Source: Beroe forskalii
Lineage: Eukaryota; Ctenophora; Nuda; Beroida; Beroidae
DNA: 64,000 nt
Direction: 5' to 3'
NCBI GenBank assembly: GCA_011033025.1
Contig: WFMF01000087.1
Span: 1 to 64,000 of the forward strand
A program made the position numbers and the translations under genes. The notes below the pieces were generated by a model, which saw only the letters and a program-made list of their open reading frames with translations, did not search any database and was not told the origin of the DNA. This document shows, piece by piece, positions 58,661 to 64,000 of this stretch (positions within the stretch are counted from its first letter, which is position 1; every line of letters starts with the position of its first letter).

Positions 58661-59651
58661 TTTTTTTAGAGGCAGCACGAATTAATGAAAATCGGAAAAT
58701 ATTTAAAGTCAGCGGCAATAGACAATACACTTACGCCGCGCGCAACCTTTAAAATAGTCATCGAGGAAACGATCGCGTTGGATCAAATCCTGTGACGTCA
58801 CGTCATCACGTGACGACGCAGCGCGTTCATCCTCAGTGACTGCTTGAAGGAAGTGTGCGGCACAGTGTATTTTCTTTTGCCTTCCTCTTCCATAGCTCTT
58901 GAGTAATACATTTACGTGCGTATATTCTGCTGTTGTGTATGTGTTTTCAGTTTTCAAACTGTTGTAACTGAAAATGTATATATTTTCTTTTCACTTAAGT
59001 ATGCCACATAAATTTTAACTTATCAAAATATCAAAGCTCACCTTCCACAATTCCACCTAACTTCAATATTACTCACCTTACAAGAATTACAAATAGTTTT
59101 TTGGTGTATTTCTAAATGCTGTATTGAAGTCATCACAGAACAGTCATAATAATCATAGCCAGCATGACAAAGAGATACTTTCCTGATACATCGAAGTTAT
59201 CGAGGATACTCGGTATTGCAAATTTGCAAACTCAATGACACCGATATTGTCCCTTTTCCAACTTGTGCTTCACCGGATCTTGACTCCAATCTTAAAAGTT
59301 AAGAGTATCTCTTTTACTTTCTTGGATATGAGTGTATAACCCCTTTCAGAGATTGGGGCCATACCTATGTAATGTAATTGTTGCCTTAATTGCCTTACAT
59401 TGCATACCGTACCCTCATGTACTCTAGCTTAAGCAGTACATTCTCACAATGCAATTCACACCCATAACACCCGGCATCATACTTTCTGCTTTAGCAGCTT
59501 TTAAGCATTCTCTGATCCTACTTCCACACGTACGTAGATACAGTCACTGTCAGTGTCCAAAAAGAAAAGTGATCACGCTTTTTGGCTCTACGTTGATTGC
59601 TTGTGGTATCATTAAACTGATCATTGCCCTGTATAACAGTGAAAAATTGGG
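58661..59651. other. Non-coding
   Basis: No gene was recognised. A cluster of overlapping CRE/E-box words (GTGACGTCACGTCATCACGTG) lies at about 58792-58814 and could be regulatory. Confidence 0.35.
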
Positions 59652-59848
59652 TGGGCGACATCTCACGACATTTCATCTCAGGACACTTCATCTCAGGACA
59701 CTTCATCTCCCTGTCCTGACCCTAACCATAACCCTAACCCAAACCCTAACCCTGACCCTAACCCAGACCCTTATCCTTGCTTAGAGCGGACATATTGCGA
59801 GATAAAATGTCGTGAGATGAAGTGTCGTGAGATTAAATGTCCGTCCCC
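59652..59848. mobile_element. TIR element with CCCTAA core (second family)
   Basis: Left arm words CATCTCACGACATTTCATCT and CAGGACACTTCATCTC have their complements in the right arm (GATGAAGTGTCGTGAGAT, TTAAATGTCCGTCCC). Between the arms is a run of CCCTAA-type words (ACCCTAACCATAACCCTAAC). The arms are unrelated to those of T1-T4, yet the core is the same type. Confidence 0.75.
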
Positions 59849-62728
59849 CGAAATTTTTTCTTAAATTTGCGTTCATAGAAGCGAGTATAGGTCCATTTCA
59901 AAAATTCAGACTTTCTGGGTTCCAATATCTAAGCACAAGATAAACGATGAAAAACGATGCTTTTTCAGTTTTTTGGAAACAGCCAATCCTATCAAAAGTT
60001 ATGAATATGAGCGTTCGAAAGATTGCAATTTTACAGTAGATTCAGCTGGAATTCGCAAAATGAATTTTCTTTTTGAACACTGACTGTGAAGTTGCCATGA
60101 TTGTCCATACGTTTTGAATTCTTGTTCATTTTCTCATATCATATTATCATATAGACTTACCGAATTTTCAATAAGTTAGAGGGTTTTAATTTTGTTAGTA
60201 TAGTCGATTTAAGTTGATTTGTTGATCAATGATCATGGCAAATAACACAGATTGTTATAAAGTTGCAGTAAATTATCAGTTTACAAATTCCAATTATGAG
60301 TTAACTGATAAGGAATTCCATCAATTTATTCTAGATTTTTGTTTCATTTTGTTCATTTTATATGGAAATAAAATTATTTTGAGTGATGCAATCCTGAAGC
60401 TCATCTGGAGACAAACTGTTCACAACACTACAACGTTCGGGATCGCTACAGTACACAATTTGAGAGTTTAAGCTTTTGAGGATGGTTGGTCAATATTCGC
60501 ATCTTCTAACAATTCTCACTGATTATTCTGATTGATGCATATGTATGCTGTGTAACAGCTGATTCTAGGTTCTTTTTGGGCAGTCCTTTCAGCCCAACTT
60601 TTAACAATGACATTTTGCTTTCGAACTATATCGATAAGAGTACATATACTTACTTAATTATTTTGGTTGATCGTGGCAATAACAAAGATAACTTCCAGGT
60701 TGGGGATTGAAATTCTCGTGGGTTTACTGCAATACAACTTCATGAGTTTAGAGACTAAACGCAAACCCTGAAGCTCTAACTCTGGAGGCAAGCTGCAGTA
60801 CACGTTTTCGGGATGGTCAAAATTCGCAATCCCGACATTTTCATTGATTATTCTGGTAGGTTCATATACTGACAGCGTTATCTAGGTGTCACTGCATTTA
60901 CCTGCACCTTTTCACTTTTATTTGTATTATATAATGTATACTTGTATAGTTGTAGGCTCTCCAAAACCGAGACGGTTGTCGTAGTAACCCCCTGCTGATT
61001 TGGTGACGTCAGTCCATTTCTTTTGGTTGGAACTAACGTAACTAAACCTCACGCATTCCGAAACAACGTTATTCTAACTTGGAATTACTAGAATTGACCA
61101 ATTTCCTAATTTCTACAAATCGTCCACGTGAACTCACGTGCTGAAATGTAGCACCCAGATCTAATTCTTCGTGCATTAGTCGTATTTGAACCCATTTCAA
61201 CGTTATCAAGTCGAAAATCGCGTGTAAATATCAATTTATTTAAATCACCTAATTTCTACAAAACGTCCACGTGAACTCACGTGATTCACTATTTCATCGT
61301 ATATTTCCACATTTAGTAACTGCGAGACATGAAGAAACCATTATTAGTTCGTCATCGTAACACAGAATAAGGCTAAAGTAAAATTTTTCATCATTAACGT
61401 AATTTCAACCATTTTGCGGCTCAATTTTTAGAGGCTTCGCATGACAACATATTTCGACCGATCACCTTGAAACTCGTTTTATAGCTAAATCTCGAGGTCT
61501 AAAAAGCAAAATATCGAAGTAAAACATATTCCGATGAAAACTCTCTCAGTTAGAGATGTTCAAAGTAGCGCAAAATAGCATTTTATCGCAAAATACGCTA
61601 TTTTAGTGGTTTTACGCGATTTTGATGACGTCATCACAGCACCCAAATAGGCTCAAACCATCTTCCCATATAGCCTATAAGAAATTCCGCCTTAGTACAA
61701 CATACTTTGGCCGATCTCATCTCAAGATAAGTCGTAGTTCTTGACATCTCACTCATTAAAGTTTTGTCCTAAAATTTCGACATCGATTTTTCACCGCACC
61801 TTAGGAAATCGCGTATATCTCGATGAAAAATCGAGATAGCCCAATAATCAGTATGATTTTCTGAAAGCTCTTTAAATTTCCAACCAACGATTTTTCAAAA
61901 TTTTTGAGCTATCTCCATTCCTTCTTGGTGAAAAATGCGCTCGAAAACGACCTATTTTCGCGTAAAAAAGCAGTAAAATTTCGCTAAGTTGATGACGTCA
62001 TAATGACGTCATAATGACGTCACCAGAACTTCTTTTATAGCCTAATGCAATTCCCCATCTTAGATCTACAAAACGTGACCTCGATCATGTCTCTACCATT
62101 TGTAGAACTTGAGATCTCATCGATTTAAATTGGGTCACAAATTATCTTATTATATAAACTCCTGTGACACTGAATTCTCTCATATATAGCCCTGGCCAGT
62201 TACGTTACTGTAGCGTGCGATTTAAGTATACGCGTATCTATAAGAACGGTTGTTCTAGACCTAAAATTTTACGACGAATCGTTCTAGATAGGTCCTGACT
62301 CTCTATTTCTTTTTATTTTTCTGATATGCAGGGGGTTACCGCCCTGGCCAGGGCGGGAATGGAAATTTATGTTTTCGTGTATTTTAAACCTATTGAAAGT
62401 GATTCTTCTTGAATCACTTTTTGATGGTATGGCAAAAATGAAAACTGCCATCAGGTTAGGGATCAACGAGGGACGGAATTCTCTCGCCCGTGGGTACTGC
62501 AGGGTTTACACCTGCGACGACACCAAGAAACAAGAGCTGTTAACGACATGAATTTTGATGATAATCGGTCTTCGCAACTTCTCTGACTTCCTCACCATGA
62601 TCATTTTGTGGTAAGTTCACGTAATTGCTAATTTTAGCTGTCAGGGAATTGATCATTGTTTTTCCCTTCGGAAGCACCGATAATATATATTTATTAAAGG
62701 AAACTAAACATGTTTTCGTGTTTTTATA
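59849..62728. other. Non-coding, with weak internal duplications
   Basis: No gene was recognised; an 80-codon frame at 60229-60471 has no family resemblance. About 60390-60530 and 60770-60870 are diverged direct copies (CCTGAAGCTC...GGATGGT). CGTCCACGTGAACTCACGTG occurs at about 61121 and 61265. Three consecutive TGACGTCA words lie at about 61992-62022. CCGCCCTGGCCAGGGCGG at about 62340 recurs in variant form at 30575. Confidence 0.4.
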
Positions 62729-62897
62729 TACGGTAAATACACACTTGGGTGTGTAATTACCACATTAATTCCACGAGCTTGCGAGTGGAATTCATGCAAT
62801 AAATGCACGAGCTTGCGAGTGCATTTATTGGAAATAATTACACGAGCTTGCGAGTGCAATTGTCAGTAATTACACACCCAAGTGTGTATTTACTGTA
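62729..62897. mobile_element. Foldback element N4 with three identical hairpin caps
   Basis: Outer arms ACGGTAAATACACACTTGGG and the complement enclose three hairpins with different arms (ATTC/GAAT, AATAAATG/CATTTATT, TAATTA/CAATTG). All three have the same 16-base tip CACGAGCTTGCGAGTG (62772-62787, 62806-62821, 62841-62856), that is CAC-GA-GC-TT-GC-GA-GTG. No coding. Confidence 0.7.
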
Positions 62898-64000
62898 TTA
62901 TTACCCTGCCATACATGCAGCAATCAAAGGAGACGGTTTGAAACTTAGAAACATATGAATGAACGTATTACGTATTCCAGCTCAATATTTTATGAAGAAT
63001 AGGTACAGTGGAACACTATTTCATAATTGAATAAGGCGTCAATTTTGGACAAATTTGTCAGTGATGAATTTGTAAAAGTCAACATCACATCATCATCGTG
63101 TCGTGGTCAATTCAGCGAATATATTCAAACGTCCAAAACTCAAAAGTGCAAATGATAGAACCAGCGCCCAGTATTGATGCATACTTATGAGTGTATGACG
63201 TAGTGTATGTACTTAACAAACATTTTGTTATGATCCTCCATCGCCATAAAAACATGAATCGTGAAAGTTTTTAACAACTGACTCGTCATATAAGAAACAA
63301 ACACTGACAAACAGAGATGACAGCACACAGAAATATTGTAAATGAAATTGATAGAACGGAGCAATACACCATACATACGGCGCCACAAGTCTGCGTTATA
63401 TTATCTCTATCACAAGATAAATAAACATTGAAACACGGATAGAGTTATCAAGCGCATCTGGGTGGCGCCATATAAGATAGCGTCCCTTTTATCTATTTTA
63501 TCTTTATAATCGTGTGTTGCCCTATGATATCGTTAATATATATCGTATTTTATCTTTTGTGCTCCTTATTTACTTTATCTTGTGCTACCGAATGTACCAT
63601 TATAATACAGTCAAATCTGCCTCAAAAAGGGGTAAAAAGTGGACAAATTCTACACCAAGCGATTTTGCATGGATTCTATAGTTTTTTGCATGAAAAATCG
63701 ATCTAACAACTTTCCACACCCCTCCGGAGTGTGGAAAGTGCCGAAAAATCGATTTTTAGCTGAGGCGCAGCCGACTGATATGTAAAAAAATCGTATCTCG
63801 GCTCAGGAAGGTCGTAGAGACTTCATCTTGGGCGGAAAATGCGCGCAATGAACATGTTTATATACAATTGTCAACAAAAATATGCCCTCAAATGCTCAGG
63901 AACGGAGTTACGGGCGAAAAACAGATTTTTGGGCTGACGCGAGTCCTGCTTAAGGCGAATTTTGTATCCATGTCCAGGAAGGTCGTAGAGACTTCACCTT
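62898..64000. other. Non-coding to the window edge
   Basis: No gene was recognised. A hairpin ACTTTCCACACCCC/GGAGTGTGGAAAGT is at about 63710-63740. The phrase AGGAAGGTCGTAGAGACTTC at about 63806 recurs at about 63976, so the start of a ~170-bp tandem repeat may run off the window end. Confidence 0.4.

Overview
The window is a piece of a repeat-rich, AT-rich animal (metazoan) nuclear genome. The evidence is a set of intron-containing genes with canonical GT-AG junctions and conserved animal products: a MON2 trafficking protein, a DAZ/boule-type RNA-binding protein, a YY1-type factor recognised by its REPO motif, phosphoglycerate kinase and a seven-transmembrane receptor. Degenerate TTAGGG tracts are also present. 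An invertebrate is likely; I cannot fix the phylum from sequence alone.

Layout. 0-5.8 kb: a three-exon 7TM receptor (+) next to, and probably inside an intron of, the 5' part of MON2 (-). 5.8-36.3 kb: almost pure repeat territory. It holds a 62-bp-type minisatellite; several 0.8-1.7 kb near-perfect palindromes; three copies of a ~2.5 kb non-coding dispersed repeat (X); a PIF/Harbinger-like insertion with a paralogous empty site; LINE fragments with recognisable RNase H and reverse-transcriptase pieces; and a ~3.95 kb poly(A)-tailed insertion with a 15-bp target duplication that splits one X copy. 36.5-37.4 kb: a secreted repeat protein (+). 38.9-54.1 kb: the gene-rich part, all on the minus strand: YY1-like N-terminal exons, a complete boule-like gene, a possible membrane-anchor exon, a three-finger C2H2 gene and the last exon of PGK. 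55.3-58.0 kb: a ~355-bp satellite and a short minisatellite. 58.1-58.6 kb: an aerolysin/natterin-like exon (+) with a reading-frame break. 58.6-64 kb: non-coding sequence with more foldback elements.

The genes form no operon or shared pathway. Three of them (MON2, YY1-like, PGK) are only partly inside the window or truncated. Two stretches (1-660 and about 23.2-25.8 kb) look like poorly corrected consensus sequence, with homopolymer runs of every base, and should not be trusted base by base.

The most unusual signals are: (i) small foldback elements with unrelated outer arms but a shared internal hairpin-cap grammar, in which a short GC stem is bracketed by symmetrical GA dinucleotides and usually closed by a GNA loop; (ii) terminal-inverted-repeat elements of two families with telomere-like TTAGGG cores; (iii) a minisatellite in the zinc-finger gene whose repeat unit is a 3' splice site plus the start of an exon; and (iv) a long poly(A)-tailed insertion carrying a 51-bp tandem array.
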